NCBI GenBank assembly: GCA_000310025.1
Contig: FN648751.1
Coordinates: 1-25,823 of the forward strand
Length of the DNA stretch: 25,823 nt
DNA from: Ectocarpus siliculosus
Taxonomy: Eukaryota; Sar; Phaeophyceae; Ectocarpales; Ectocarpaceae
Direction: 5' to 3'
The translations under genes were made by a program, and so were the position numbers. Shown piece after piece: positions 12,201-19,410 of this stretch (position 1 is its first letter; every line of letters starts with the position of its first letter). The notes beneath the pieces were generated by a model. That model saw only the letters and a program-made list of their open reading frames with translations. It was not told where the DNA came from and made no database searches.

Positions 12201-12263
12201 CAATCTGATACTTTTGCCGTCTCTCTGAGTGTCTACGATCCCACTTGCGGAGGTGTCCCGTGA
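160..12263 (+). CDS. Multi-exon gene (5' partial) for a secreted mosaic protein: PT-linkers, Cys-rich module, PLA2-like, VWD, DUF2135
   Basis: Thirteen exons were chained by eye: 160-216, 1649-1837, 2260-2316, 3082-3141, 6251-7185, 7758-7764, 7939-8402, 8761-8967, 9284-9402, 10111-10190, 10731-10783, 11267-11737 and 11982-12263. Every junction is GT-AG and every phase agrees, giving 993 codons with the stop. The product is rich in Cys and in Pro/Thr linkers and carries a VWD domain, so an extracellular or cell-wall role is inferred. No signal peptide is visible because the start lies left of the window. Intron lengths are 1432, 422, 765, 3109, 572, 174, 358, 316, 708, 540, 483 and 244 bp. The two longest each hold a transposon and shrink to about 570 and 620 bp without it. 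I saw no other genes in the introns apart from the antisense pogo gene. Exon choice in the first 3.2 kb is the weakest part; the chain could also be two neighbouring genes. Confidence 0.72.
699..1558 (+). mobile_element. PIF/Harbinger-like non-autonomous DNA transposon, copy 1
   Basis: An 860-bp element with terminal inverted repeats beginning GGGCCGGTCTTAACGAAG. These extend imperfectly to about 60 bp through AATCGGTT(C/T)CGATTT and GATTTGATTATAAGA. It is flanked by a 3-bp target duplication TGA (696-698 and 1559-1561). GGG...CCC ends with TNA duplications are typical of PIF/Harbinger. The interior shows no transposase. It carries several AATCGG..CCCGATTT boxes near the left end, likely binding sites. 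It lies inside the first visible intron of the mosaic gene. A near-identical inverted copy lies at 24323-25189. Confidence 0.85.
1649..1837 (+). CDS. Exon: small Cys-rich extracellular module (63 codons)
   Basis: The exon follows an acceptor ending cgaacag and ends at a strong donor, gtgagt. The translation is dense in Cys with adjacent pairs (DVCCSLSCGSCGGTGC, then EACCGGG, then GRDC and APCVL), which suggests a compact disulfide-bonded module. I recall similar CC...CGxCGG...CC modules in stramenopile secreted proteins, but cannot name a curated family. It is 189 nt and symmetric phase 1-1. It joins the linker exon before it as D-E-V-P and the one after it through a Gly codon. No catalytic residues are recognised. 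Confidence 0.7.
2260..2316 (+). CDS. Exon: Pro/Thr-rich linker, copy 2
   Basis: A 57-nt phase 1-1 exon between acceptor gtcaaacag and donor gtaagc. It reads PAFTPEPTPTPTLPPTDE and is a diverged copy of the exon at 160-216. The flanking intron sequence is duplicated with it on both sides at a constant 2100-bp offset. The splice sites and length are intact in both copies, while internal codons differ by substitutions that keep the Pro/Thr character. This supports a used exon rather than intronic debris. Confidence 0.6.
3082..3141 (+). CDS. Exon: Ser/Thr/Pro linker 3
   Basis: A 60-nt exon after a long pyrimidine-rich tract and acceptor cacaag, ending at donor gtacgt. The reading ATPVPSSASTPTPMIAPVS is again a low-complexity linker, and the exon is again symmetric phase 1-1. 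Phase fits the exon before it (Gly codon) and the exon at 6251 (Gly codon). The support is splice signals, phase and composition only, so it is less sure than the domain exons. Confidence 0.5.
3307..3454. repeat. Left subterminal repeat array of the pogo element, with a perfect 32-bp palindrome
   Basis: After the terminal repeat, TAGTGCC/GGCACTA boxes recur in both orientations (near 3325, 3353, 3371, 3387, 3398, 3429 and 3441). The last two form a perfect palindrome at 3423-3454 centred between 3438 and 3439 (half site ACCGGCACTAATGAGG). These are likely sites for the element-encoded HTH protein. Confidence 0.8.
3649..3990. repeat. Imperfect tandem repeat, about 142-145 bp, 2.3 copies, in the pogo element
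   Basis: GGGACAAATTCTCTCCT and the following GCGCACCCGCTT occur at 3659 and 3801, and a partial third copy has its GCGCACCCGC near 3971. Each full unit holds a poly-A run of 9-12 bases. The third, partial copy overlaps the last codons of the minus-strand exon 2, so repeats appear to have grown outward from the 3' end of the gene. Confidence 0.75.
3936..4430 (-). CDS. Pogo-type DNA-binding protein, exon 2: CENP-B-type second HTH and acidic tail
   Basis: It begins after the acceptor ctcaatag with GTG TAC GCC (V-Y-A), phase 0. Joined to exon 1 the protein is 320 residues. Residues about 155-208 (ALDLLEKARKTKMPVTRDVL, then a Gly-Trp near 207) match the second HTH of CENP-B/pogo proteins, where PEV...A...PVT...L...GW is usual. 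An acidic run (EEEDEEEDSGDD, 242-253) and an Ala/Lys-rich helix follow, then TAA. In a full transposase, a DDE domain of about 250 residues should come next; it is absent. The 605-bp intron (5035-4431) is A/T-rich and empty. Confidence 0.65.
   Translation of the reverse strand: MYAIALDLLEKARKTKMPVTRDVLRSFGRAARATLLADPAASKEVKARVQGWATIEDDDEVVEALREDTVEDMTAQLAGTRVSTGREEEDEEEDSGDDNTGLARRVPPAYGELSSHFGVLEAAAEESGNGDAALYLAKAKMAMIAAHSKRRVRQADMREFVATE
5036..5503 (-). CDS. Pogo-type DNA-binding protein, exon 1: PHD-like zinc finger and psq helix-turn-helix
   Basis: ATG at 5503-5501 opens a 156-codon exon. Residues 3-53 have Cys/His spacing C-x5-C-x14-C-x3-C-x4-H-x2-C-x13-C-x2-C, close to a C4HC3 PHD finger but with a wide first pair. 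Residues 59-77 are Lys/Arg-rich, like a nuclear signal. Residues about 93-135 form a psq/CENP-B N-terminal helix-turn-helix (VTHEQIADRFKCSERLVRDV). The frame runs on to a stop at 4994, but a donor GAG|gtgcgc at 5036/5035 fits the family better: spliced to 4430, it restores the P-E-V start of the next domain. Role inferred: binding of the element's ends. Confidence 0.72.
5620..5790. repeat. Right subterminal repeat array of the pogo element
   Basis: CCGGCACTA or its complement occurs at about 5623, 5655, 5682, 5694, 5731, 5753 and 5764, again in both orientations and running into the terminal inverted repeat. Number and spacing mirror the left end. Confidence 0.8.
6251..7185 (+). CDS. Exon: Thr-rich linker plus secreted phospholipase A2-like domain
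   Basis: The exon starts after tgcatttcag and ends at gtaagc. It opens with a TTSAPTTSAPTTS linker. About 190 residues of unrecognised Cys-containing sequence follow, then a region resembling secreted phospholipase A2, which hydrolyses the sn-2 ester of phospholipids. The key segment is a CGPADWP Ca-loop-like stretch (near 6838) followed by GNGCCNHDYCW, with the candidate catalytic His at 6916-6918 and Asp at 6919-6921. A later KSGCD gives a possible second Asp at 6961-6963. The canonical core is CCxxHDxC; here only one residue separates CC from HD, so the loop is one residue short. The exon ends in a fresh Pro/Thr linker (ATPAPSPTPEP). Domain identity is by motif only, and activity is not established. 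Confidence 0.72.
7758..7764 (+). CDS. Proposed 7-nt microexon joining PLA2-like and VWD exons
   Basis: The PLA2 exon ends in phase 0 and the VWD exon needs one preceding base, so they cannot join directly. Between them, AAACGCG lies behind an excellent pyrimidine tract ending gtgcag and in front of donor gtaagg. Its 7 nt supply exactly the missing phase (P-E-P, K-R-G, G-S-A-D). I found no longer exon ending at 7764 with an open frame and the right phase. This is inference from splice signals and phase. Confidence 0.5.
7939..8402 (+). CDS. Exon: von Willebrand factor type D (VWD) domain
   Basis: This exon begins after tgcaatgtcag and ends at donor gtgagc. The translation begins GGSADGDPHLRVYDGTGYDC, with the hallmark GDPH motif of VWD domains. 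It then shows alternating beta-strand sequence and ends GLLGNNNGELGDDFT, matching the G-L-x-G-N-x-N-G-x-x-x-D-D-F signature at the VWD C-terminus. VWD domains occur in extracellular adhesive and mucin-like proteins, often in disulfide-linked assemblies. This is the most certain domain call in the window. Frame is open and fits exons on both sides. Confidence 0.87.
8761..8967 (+). CDS. Exon: post-VWD Cys-containing region, part 1
   Basis: The exon follows acceptor cgcggcag and ends at gtacgt, phase 0 on both sides. The translation includes NYCTTNWC, then SLFTYAEGEDHGTF and a C-D-A-V-Y-x-x-P stretch. Proteins of the mucin-4/SUSD2 kind carry a similar W...SLFxY...P segment just after VWD, so this is probably the continuation of that module. 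It gives four Cys for disulfides. Confidence 0.75.
9284..9402 (+). CDS. Exon: post-VWD Cys-containing region, part 2
   Basis: It starts after acceptor tatctcag with LCGDNADCIIDALLAG. This resembles the C-G-D-N-x-x-C-x-x-D-A segment that closes VWD-associated regions in mucin-4-like proteins, followed by an acidic helix-like stretch. The proposed donor is aa|gtgtac, which is weak. It was chosen because it ends in phase 2, exactly what the exon at 10111 needs. The frame stays open to 9520, so a longer exon or a retained-intron form is possible. Confidence 0.65.
10111..10190 (+). CDS. Exon: short CxxCP (GCC2/GCC3-like) module
   Basis: The exon follows ttcttttcag and reads STGAPPCTTCPDGEVSGTGA, then TACIRQ. 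The C-x-x-C-P-x-G-x-x-S-x-x-G-A-x-x-C spacing is like the ephrin-receptor-type GCC2/GCC3 Cys motif of extracellular proteins. It begins in phase 2 and ends in phase 1 at a weak donor, gtgcag. The acceptor is a tandem cagcag, so one codon (Ser) may be alternatively included. Confidence 0.65.
10731..10783 (+). CDS. Exon: short linker (LVGLSLPENIAAAMAAD)
   Basis: A 53-nt exon behind a strong pyrimidine tract (ttttcctttccag) and before a perfect donor, gtaagt. Phase 1 in and phase 0 out match both neighbours. The 17 full codons form a hydrophobic and Ala-rich stretch, perhaps a short helix between the Cys module and the beta-rich segment. No family is recognised. Confidence 0.65.
11267..11737 (+). 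CDS. Exon: beta-rich segment and first half of DUF2135/YfaP-like domain
   Basis: It opens after ccatgcacag and ends at gtaagc. The first about 110 residues (GGFAGPGSLTTTPAGTIQLT onward) look like an extracellular beta-sandwich rich in Ser, Thr, Val and Asp. The end, LTITLEWTGETSDVDLYVVE followed by PGGEVVYFSN, is the start of a DUF2135/YfaP-like domain, whose hallmark is a Trp-x-Gly...S-D-x-D-L-x-V-x-E-P-x-G motif. The function of that domain is not well defined; it occurs in exported proteins. The intron splits the domain cleanly in phase 0. Confidence 0.82.
11982..12263 (+). CDS. Terminal exon: second half of DUF2135/YfaP-like domain
   Basis: It starts after gattccgtag with DVGFLDNDDTYGFGPENYII, which continues the LD-x-D-D-T-x-G-x-GPE-x-Y signature of DUF2135. 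It then reads through beta strands (GEYETYVKLYSGD, TWRLTARVSG) to PTCGGVP and TGA. A good donor-like gtgagt overlaps the stop at 12260. An acceptor-like cag lies only 30 nt on, too short for a normal intron, so termination here is preferred. The stop also sits in an 8-bp stem hairpin (12260-12276). Confidence 0.8.
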   Translation, partial: DVGFLDNDDTYGFGPENYIIDSALDPAASQVLGEYETYVKLYSGDAATETWRLTARVSGEVVWIEEGDFISSTQSDTFAVSLSVYDPTCGGVP

Positions 12264-13613
12264 GTTGCCAACTCACCGTCCCATTTCAGCAACACCGCCG
12301 GCTGTTGCAGAGGAGCAATGGCAGCAGTTTGAGAATTCCGCCAGGCGTTGCCTGAATTCGCCGCGAGGAAGCCCCTCCACGGAGCAGAGAGCGAGCGAGC
12401 GAGAGAGAGGACCATTTGTGGTAATTGGCGAAGAGTGTCTATGTGCCTTCCAGGTTGCATCATGCTGATTTTCTTACGAACCCGCTGGACCAAGGGGCAC
12501 TCTTCTTGCACAGGCAGCGATGAACCTCTAGCTAGCGGTTTCACGTACCTTTATGTGTACCTTCTAAATAAGTGTTCTGATTGTGACGTTTCTGATGGTG
12601 AGTTTTGAGATGCAACGTGTGGTACCATCCCAGGATGAAGGTCACGTGAGGCTCAGACTTGGAGATGCCTGAGGTAACTGATTCGGCTACCGTGGCAACG
12701 TATTGTGCGTGTAATCTAGAACCAGGTGCAGTGTTTTTCATGGTTTTCTATTGCAGCGGCACTGCGTACAAGCATCATGGGGGGGGGGGGTGATGTACCA
12801 TGCTCCTTGCACACAGCAGTGCAGATTTCCGTGCTTTCCGTTGGCCGTGCGTCCGCTTTGCCTATGCGTGAGGGAGCAGGCGGGGGGCGAAGATTGAAAG
12901 CCGTGTGTTGTGAGATTTTCGGTAGTCTTGAGATGGGCATTTGATTGTTTGATATAGTTGCTCAACGTTTCACGTTAGCCTTCCTTATACCTGACGGAGT
13001 AGGGGGGCCGACGTAAAAAACACCAGTTTATATATTTTGGTTTTTTTGCCCTTGAGCAGTACTTGTGTGATTGCATTGCTTACATTGCAACACTGAGGAC
13101 TTGGGAACGTTACTTGCGCCTCGGTTAAGGATTGCCCCCCCCGCCCCCCAATGGGGCTGGGGGCCAACATCCAGGACGGATGGTGGTGAGTGTCCGGGAG
13201 GAAGGAAAGAAGAAGAAGAAGGGGAGAGGATTTGTAGGGGCGGGAAGAAGGGACGGTGTTGGGAGAGGCAAGAGGAGTGGTGAAGAATTTCGGCACTCGA
13301 CGAGCGCGCGGTCCCGTCGGGGGTGAAAGGTCTGTAGTCTTGTCTATCGGAATCGAAAAGCCGAAAAATCGAGGTTTACATTATGAACATAACGATGGAG
13401 AAGGCCGACGGTACGAAGAGAGGAAATTGCACCCTACGTTCGAAGTTCGAAGTCGGTGTGAAAATCGCGGCAAGGAAGGAGCGCGAAGGAAAAAAAAAAA
13501 AAGGAGACGTCGACGTTTGTTTGCGTCGTGGAACGATCCTTCCGGATGCCGACCTATGACACTCTCGGAATGTAGGGATTCCTACAAGTTCCAACAGGTA
13601 TAATCCACAAGTA
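12264..13613. other. 3' flank of the mosaic gene; no gene seen
   Basis: No open frame here has domain-like sequence. Contents: a GAGC/GA-rich run near 12389-12412, a run of 12 G at 12779-12790, a GC-rich C/G-run stretch at 13134-13165, and a poly-A run near 13490-13502. The first few hundred bases are presumably the 3' UTR, but no clear polyadenylation signal was found. Confidence 0.5.
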
Positions 13614-14562
13614 AGTGCGGACATATGAAGGTACTGGGTAGAGAGAGATCGGAACGGTTTTTAATGTGAATACACAACAACAACAACAATGATGCGACCC
13701 GTCCTGCGTCGTTCGGTGTGACAAGTGCGAAACATTGACTGCGTAAAGATCCAGCGGTCTTTTTCGGCAGTGGCAAAGAAATATACAACCACACGTCGCA
13801 AAAAAACAAAAAGTTGAGCGGGATACCGTAGGAAATAGAACACCGCCTTCTCTGTTGTTGCAGCATTTGGGAACGTTGGACACCATCTGTCTGTGTATAC
13901 GCGTGCTGGGTCGTCCAGATCAATAGCGCGCCCCTTAGAGAGATGAACATGTATTGCAACTGTTAAAAAAGAGGAGGAGACAGAGGTGGCGGCAGAGCAT
14001 AGAATGAAGTTTGCACAGCATGATGTTACGGATGAACTTGGGTGGCTGCGAGCCCCGGGTTTTGGGGTTTCCGACTGTGGCTATGATCGCGCCGGGTGCA
14101 CCCGTTTCTTAGGCCCAAAGCTCATACTTGAAACAAAAATCTGCGAAACATTCGATGTGACCATGGGGATCTAGCCAGGTAAATTAATTGCATCCAGCTG
14201 CACCAGGTGTCTGTTACGCGAGAAGTGCTTAATTTCCTCCGTACGCCCTTGCTTACATACCGATCGGTATATTTCGTGGATACCACAGGCATTTAGTGGA
14301 ATATTCCCTGGAAGTTAGTCAGAAGTTAGTCGGTATTGAGCGCGAAAGCGTCACCTTTTCGTGGAATTCTTTGTTGGTCTGCATTGTGGCAAGGTTCCAA
14401 TAGTACCCAGGTAGGTCTGCTGCTGTAAAAAGTTGGACGGGGTTGTTTTTATTTATTTATTATTTATTTATTTCTTAATCGTTGTTGCTGTTGTTGTTGT
14501 TGTCTTCACATTAAAAAAACGTTCCGATCTCTCTCTACCCAGTACCTTCGTATGTCCGTACT
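13614..14562. mobile_element. Inverted-repeat structure of about 950 bp (possible DNA transposon or foldback element)
   Basis: The ends are inverted copies of about 70 bp: AGTGCGGACATATGAAGGTA on the left and, on the reverse complement of the right end, AGTACGGACATACGAAGGTA. Both continue through GGGTAGAGAGAGATCGGAAC and TTTAATGTGAA into an (ACA)n run. I could not see a target-site duplication, and the inside has no transposase-like frame. An ATTT-rich microsatellite lies at 14450-14475. A decayed MITE or an inverted duplication are both possible. Confidence 0.6.
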
Positions 14563-15282
14563 GATTCAACACTCGACGCAGTCGATTCCCGTGGTCACAG
14601 GTAAACTTACCCTAAAAAGGTACACTCAAATAAACTTGCCTTAGATATGACACAACGAATCGTTTGTTTGTTGTTGTACGCCACAGCTTTCATATCTAAA
14701 ATAATTTTGCTTGTGCTTCAAGTTTTCGAACATACATCACATGCGTAATGTGTATCTTTGCCGGGTATTTTTCCAAGAGTATTTGTTTGTGTTTCGACTT
14801 CTTGAAAATTTGGTAAAGCATTTTTCTCAAGAGGGTGAATTGTTTATTGACAGACCTTTTAGGAGATAGTAATTTGATATCATCAAAGGTTTTGAAAGAT
14901 TTCGTAGAGCATGTTTTATTGGGAGATCGACAGATTTCGTAGAACATTGTTTTATTGGGAAATTGTTTGAATTGGAATGAATGGTTGATGATTTCCGTGT
15001 GGATGCGTAGTTTGATTTATCGCCGTTTTAACTAACTGGCAATGATAGTCGTGACGAGGATTTCGTAGATCGTATCTCGTACCAAGCAGGGGGGCTGTTT
15101 GGGGTGCTCGGCAGAGTATACTGTCTACGGGGCCTCCGGGGGGTACGCGGATGAAATGTGTTGATGGGCATGCTGCATGGCGATGGTGTTGCCTACCGCA
15201 TGTCTCTCACTCTCTAATCAACCAAGGTCTTGAGTCAACCTTCTTTCTCTTTCGGCCTCTGACGGGCTACCGCACCCAAACA
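14563..15282. other. A/T-rich intergenic DNA; no gene seen
   Basis: Nothing coding is recognised. There is a 35-bp near-tandem repeat (GATTTCGTAGA.CAT, at 14898 and 14933) with one more partial copy of the same words near 15059. Confidence 0.5.
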
Positions 15283-15676
15283 AGCTCGTCTACCTTTGGG
15301 CAGGTGGTGGTCAAAGATGGGAGTCGCAACCGTGAAAAATGAGCTGGCAAACTGAAGAAATCGCAAGCAACACCCAGGTTGCGACACTCTGCCCTGCGTC
15401 TGTTGTTGCTGAAAACTGAAAACAGCAGGCCAGGTGGACGGGATCTTTCTAAGTGTGTTGTCCTCTGTGTCGGGTGCTGCTTATTACGCTTTCACCGCTG
15501 CTCTATGGTGAGCAAGCGATGTCAACCTGTTGTGTGTCGAGCAAAGCGTGTATTCAGGGAAGGAAACGAACTCTTCGCGATGACATCACGATTAGAACAA
15601 GGGAAAAATAATCGGATCTTCTTTTCACCGTTCCGTGAAAAAAACGTTTTTTTTCGTTGCGTTAACAATAACCCTA
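15283..15676 (+). repeat. 395-bp direct repeat, copy 1
   Basis: Runs from AGCTCGTCTACCTTTGGG to AATAACCCTA and matches 16387-16783 with few substitutions over most of its length, more in the A-rich last 100 bases. It lacks TG...CA ends and no primer-binding site follows, so it is not a convincing LTR. Confidence 0.8.
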
Positions 15677-15909
15677 AGGGTTCTTCTTATCGACCAATAA
15701 AACACGAAAAAAAAAACGAACCCGTGTTTTCTTGAACACATATGGGGGCGTTTTTCCCCGAAAGCGTGAAAAGAAAGAGCCGGGTTTTTTTGGGGCTTGC
15801 TACTTAAACGAATTCGTGTTTTTGACAGAAGCATCGGACAAGCGCACCGCGGGCGCTGTAACATCACTGAGAACGCTAGAAAGACCTGCCAGACTCACGT
15901 CCAGGTCTG

Positions 15910-16380
15910 TTGTGGAGATGGACAAGCGGCAGAAGCGGCGTTCAGTCCGTTCTTGGCCCAAAACTAGACATTGCGTGGTGCTCTCGTCTTCAACTGCTGC
16001 TGTTGGTGCTGGGGAATTTTTTTCGATCACACATTGCAAACACGGTAACAGTAGAACGAGTACAGCAGCACCACAAAGACCTCCAAAGCGCTGATTCCTT
16101 TGGTTCGGCTGTCTATATGATACCATCTCCCGGCGCCGTGCTGCTTCGTGGGTATTGAGTGCTTGGGTGCTGCTCAATAAGGTGTGTGAGAGATGTGTGC
16201 CACCTCACCAAAATGCCGTTGGAAAAATTGCGGCGAGATGATCTGTTTTTGGTCGGACACATCAACATCAATCCACGGCGTCATGCAGCAGCAGTAGAGC
16301 AACAGGGCCTCCAACACGCTAATTCTTTCGGATTGGCCATCTATATGATGCTGGCCGTCAGCGCGGCTGCCGCCCTATGA
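15910..16380 (+). other. Two adjacent related small ORFs between the direct repeats
   Basis: Frames 15910-16158 and 16159-16380 are adjacent. They share an alignable segment: HIANT...LQSADSFGSAVYMI in the first and HININ...LQHANSFGLAIYMM in the second. The nucleotide differences in this stretch are largely third-position or give similar residues (D/N, V/I, I/M), which hints at past protein-level selection. No family is recognised and no start or splice context is convincing, so this may be a remnant of a repeat-protein gene. Confidence 0.3.
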
Positions 16381-16386
16381 TTGTTG

Positions 16387-16783
16387 AGCTCGTCTACCTT
16401 TGGGTAGGTGGTGGTCAAAGATGGGAGTCGCAACCGTGAAAAATGAGCTGGCAAACTGAAGAAATCGCAAGCAACACCCAGGTTGCGACACTCTGCCGTG
16501 CGCCTGTTGTTGCTGAAAACTGAAAACAGCAGGCCGGGTGGACGGGATCTTTCTAAGTGTGTTGTCCTCTGTGCCGGGTGCTGCTTATTGCGCTTTTATC
16601 GCTGCTCTATGGTGAGCAATACCATGCCAACCTGTTGTGTGCCGAGCAAAGCGTGTATTCAGGGAAGGAAACGTACTTTTTGCGATGACATCACGAAAAG
16701 AACAAGCAAAAAAAAGTCGGGTTTTCTTTTAACCGTTCCGTTTAAAAAAGAACGATTTCGACGTTGCGTTAATAATAACCCTA
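16387..16783 (+). repeat. 395-bp direct repeat, copy 2
   Basis: Second copy of the repeat at 15283-15676, about 1.1 kb downstream in the same orientation. Both boundaries are abrupt: the flanks of the two copies do not match. Confidence 0.8.
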
Positions 16784-17164
16784 TAAACGACTGAATTCTG
16801 CACGATTGTGAGCGAGTCCAACCTCTCTAAAAAAGATCGTCAGTTGAAGCAAGCAGCAACTGAACCAACAGCAAACGCCCCTGCGTGTAAACGACACTAA
16901 AGTTATCTCTACGTCCTCCACCATGTCACAGTGGTTATAACGCTATTGCTTAAGGTAGCTCACTCATGTGTTAGCGTAACAAGCACTGGCTAGGGTTCGA
17001 TTAGTTTCTTCCATTTCATGGTCAGGTTCATCCATTTCATGGTCAGGTTCATGGTCTCTTGCCATTTAAGTCAAGGGGGCACTAACAAGGGGGGACTAAT
17101 CAAGGAGGGACTAGCAAGGGGGGTCTACCTCCTGCATTGACTCACAACTGGTTGCTGCTTAGCG
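16784..17164. other. Intergenic DNA with short tandem repeats
   Basis: Two perfect 21-bp units (TCCATTTCATGGTCAGGTTCA) lie at 17010-17051. Four 14-15-bp units of the form CAAGGGGGGACTAA lie at 17072-17128. Box-like words GTGGTTATAACG (16931) and GGTTCGATT (16994) recall a tRNA promoter, but no cloverleaf can be folded. Confidence 0.5.
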
Positions 17165-17410
17165 ATGTGGGTCAAAGTTCCTCTTCCGAGATTGGCCGTG
17201 TTAACAGTGAGCGATCACCCAAAACACGTGTTGAGGCGGAGCTCTAGAGGGGCTCCGCCAACGATTCAGGTACACCCTGGGGTATACCCTAGCCCTCCTC
17301 AAACCATCGTGAAATGGAATGATTCTCAGTATTTAGCGCCCGTTCATGCTACCGTGACACCTCTACTCCATCCACCGCCGTGGACGCCGTCTGTGGATCG
17401 TGGTGTTTAG
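17165..17410 (+). CDS. Small ORF, unknown
   Basis: An 81-codon frame from ATG to TAG. The second half is Pro-rich and reads protein-like (PTIQVHPGVYPSPPQTIVKW), but there is no recognisable domain, no splice context and no related copy in the window. It may be a remnant of a mobile-element protein or chance. Confidence 0.2.
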   Translation: MWVKVPLPRLAVLTVSDHPKHVLRRSSRGAPPTIQVHPGVYPSPPQTIVKWNDSQYLAPVHATVTPLLHPPPWTPSVDRGV

Positions 17411-18411
17411 AAAAACATCGCTCGCGCCCTCTGGGCGACGCCCGGGGTCGCACTCCTCTCATTACTGACTCCTTACCGTCGGCTGTTCCCAATATTTCTT
17501 CTTAGCGTCGTAGTTTCATGTACGAGTTGGTCTCTCTTGGGTTCTGTTTTATTTTTATTTTTATTTTTCTTGTCTCTTTTCTTTGTTGGTTTATTTAGTG
17601 TTTGGGTGCAGGGCCAACACGGCCTCAAGACACGCGGTGTCGAATGATTCTTCTTCCTTGTTGCATGCATTCGTCTGAATCAGTGAACTGCCGCGACCTG
17701 GATGCAAGTTCTCTCTCGTCTTTTCCTTGTTTTTTTATTTTTTTTGTTTTTTTTCTGTTCGTTCGTATTTGGTTCTTCTGAAGGGCTTCCTCCGAAGTTT
17801 CCTCCGTCCGTGTGGTTTGCCTCTGAACACTTGGAAAAAGAGTTCCCCAAGTTTCGTCGGTGTTGTTTCCCTCTGAACACTTGGAAAAAGAGTTCCCCAA
17901 GTTTCGTCGGTGTAGCTTGCCTCTGACCAAGTGGACACCGAGTTCCCCGTGTTTCCCTTGGTTCGTCTTTGGCCAACTAATTTTTTTTCCTTTAGCTCCA
18001 CCGTGCCGCAGCAGTGAGTGTCGTCTAGGCCTATTACTTCGGGCTTCCATCCCGTTGCGTCGTCTTCTCCCGTGGACTTTCGTCGTCATCCACACTTCGT
18101 TCTACTTCGTCTCCGTCATCGCTACATGCAGGCGACGCCTTCATCATCGTCGAGCCCTTGAGTCGTTGTGTTGTTGTGTGTATCTCTGCGACTTTTTTTC
18201 TGTGTTTATGTCTTTCTTCTGTGTTGTGCATCGCCAGCGAGCCAGGGCGAGGTTCGTCAGATCGCTTCTCAGACGTCTTGCCGTGGCCGCCTCTCTATAC
18301 GGTTTGGGTTCCTTGACACGCTGGAAATTGTTCTCAGTGATTTTGCCTGTCGTTCGTTTCTCCCGCCCTTCCTTGACGCTTTCCTAGATTGCGTTGATTT
18401 TTTCCCCTTTA
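17411..18411. other. T-rich intergenic DNA with a 50-bp tandem repeat; no gene seen
   Basis: Strong T bias on the plus strand, with TTTTTA runs at 17545-17575 and T runs at 17728-17755. A tandem repeat of period 50 (CTCTGAACACTTGGAAAAAG) starts at 17821 and 17871, with a diverged third copy at 17921. The period is not a multiple of three. Confidence 0.6.
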
Positions 18412-18615
18412 CAGATGGCGCCCGCACTTAAGAACCTACCTGTTAAGAACATGAGGCTCAAAAAATCCAAAACTCATGAACATGAGCGTATTTTAGTGGT
18501 CCCCGTTAAGAACCTCACACTAAAACCTATATAATGGCCATTCGCAGCCTCAACAGGCAACTAAGAACCCCAGCCTCACGCAAATTAAGATGTTCTTAAG
18601 TGCGGGCGCCATCTG
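18412..18615. mobile_element. 204-bp TA-flanked MITE
   Basis: Perfect 24-bp terminal inverted repeats (CAGATGGCGCCCGCACTTAA, then GAAC) are flanked by TA (18410-18411 and 18616-18617). CAG ends and TA targets fit a Tc1/mariner or pogo-type element. Its TIR differs from that of the element at 3307-5790, so a different transposase is expected. Internally, TTAAGAAC-like words recur (about 18429, 18444, 18506 and 18561). No coding capacity. Confidence 0.88.
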
Positions 18616-19410
18616 TACGTCGCGTCCAGTATCAAAGGCCGTATTCGTTCGGAAATTTGCTTGGGTTTTAAGTTTTGTTGCCGTATTTTGGGACTCTCTC
18701 GGGTAGTCACCCTCATTCCTCCCGTTTGTCATACGCGCGGGTGCGCGTAAAGAGTGGTGTGTGGCGTTTCGGTTTTGATTTTATTTCCCTTGTCGTCGTC
18801 TGTCGGGGATAGCGTGCTCTGCAGCACTACATATTTTTTTTTGGCTTTATCCCTTCATTGGTATGAGCGTTGTCATTGAGATGTCGATGTGTCGTCTCGT
18901 GACCGTCCGATCCTTCTTTCGTCTCATTGGTGGTGTGGGGGTTGATTCGGGATATTTCTACAACTCACCCTCCTTTTGGTTGTTTTGTGAAGAGTCATAT
19001 CTTCGATTCATGAGCATCAACCGTCAGCTAAAATCTTTATTGTAGCTTTTTGGATTTGAGCATTGATTTGATTATAGAATCTGCATATATATATGATATT
19101 CAGGGTGGGCTAGTGTTAAGGAGTGTGGCTGCTAGCTTAAATAGGGTATATCTTATTGTTGATAGGATGTGGGTCGGTCCCAGGAGGTACACCCTTCAGA
19201 CACCTACCCTCTTAGGATTTGTCTCGTCTGCGTAGTACCCCCTGAGGTGAAGTTGGATCCCCACTTCACCTCAACCCTTGCTGATCGTCTCTCAGCAATA
19301 ACAAGCAACTTTCCCATCTCAACGTGGTCGTGGACAAGCGTGTCAATGACAGAAAGAACCTACCTTCATCTATCTCTAGGAGCAAGCTACCGCCCACGGC
19401 TTCACCTCTT
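18616..19410. other. A/T-rich intergenic DNA; no gene seen
   Basis: No domain-like frame. One clean hairpin (10-bp stem GAGGTGAAGT, 9-nt loop) lies at 19244-19272. Confidence 0.5.

Noticed and set aside
15283-16783. LTR retrotransposon
   Set aside because: Repeat ends are not TG...CA, there is no primer-binding site or polypurine tract, and no gag or pol sequence inside.
16921-17010. tRNA gene suggested by A-box-like GTGGTTATAACG and B-box-like GGTTCGATT
   Set aside because: No acceptor or T stem can be paired, and the anticodon loop lacks the U33 position; at best a tRNA-derived remnant.
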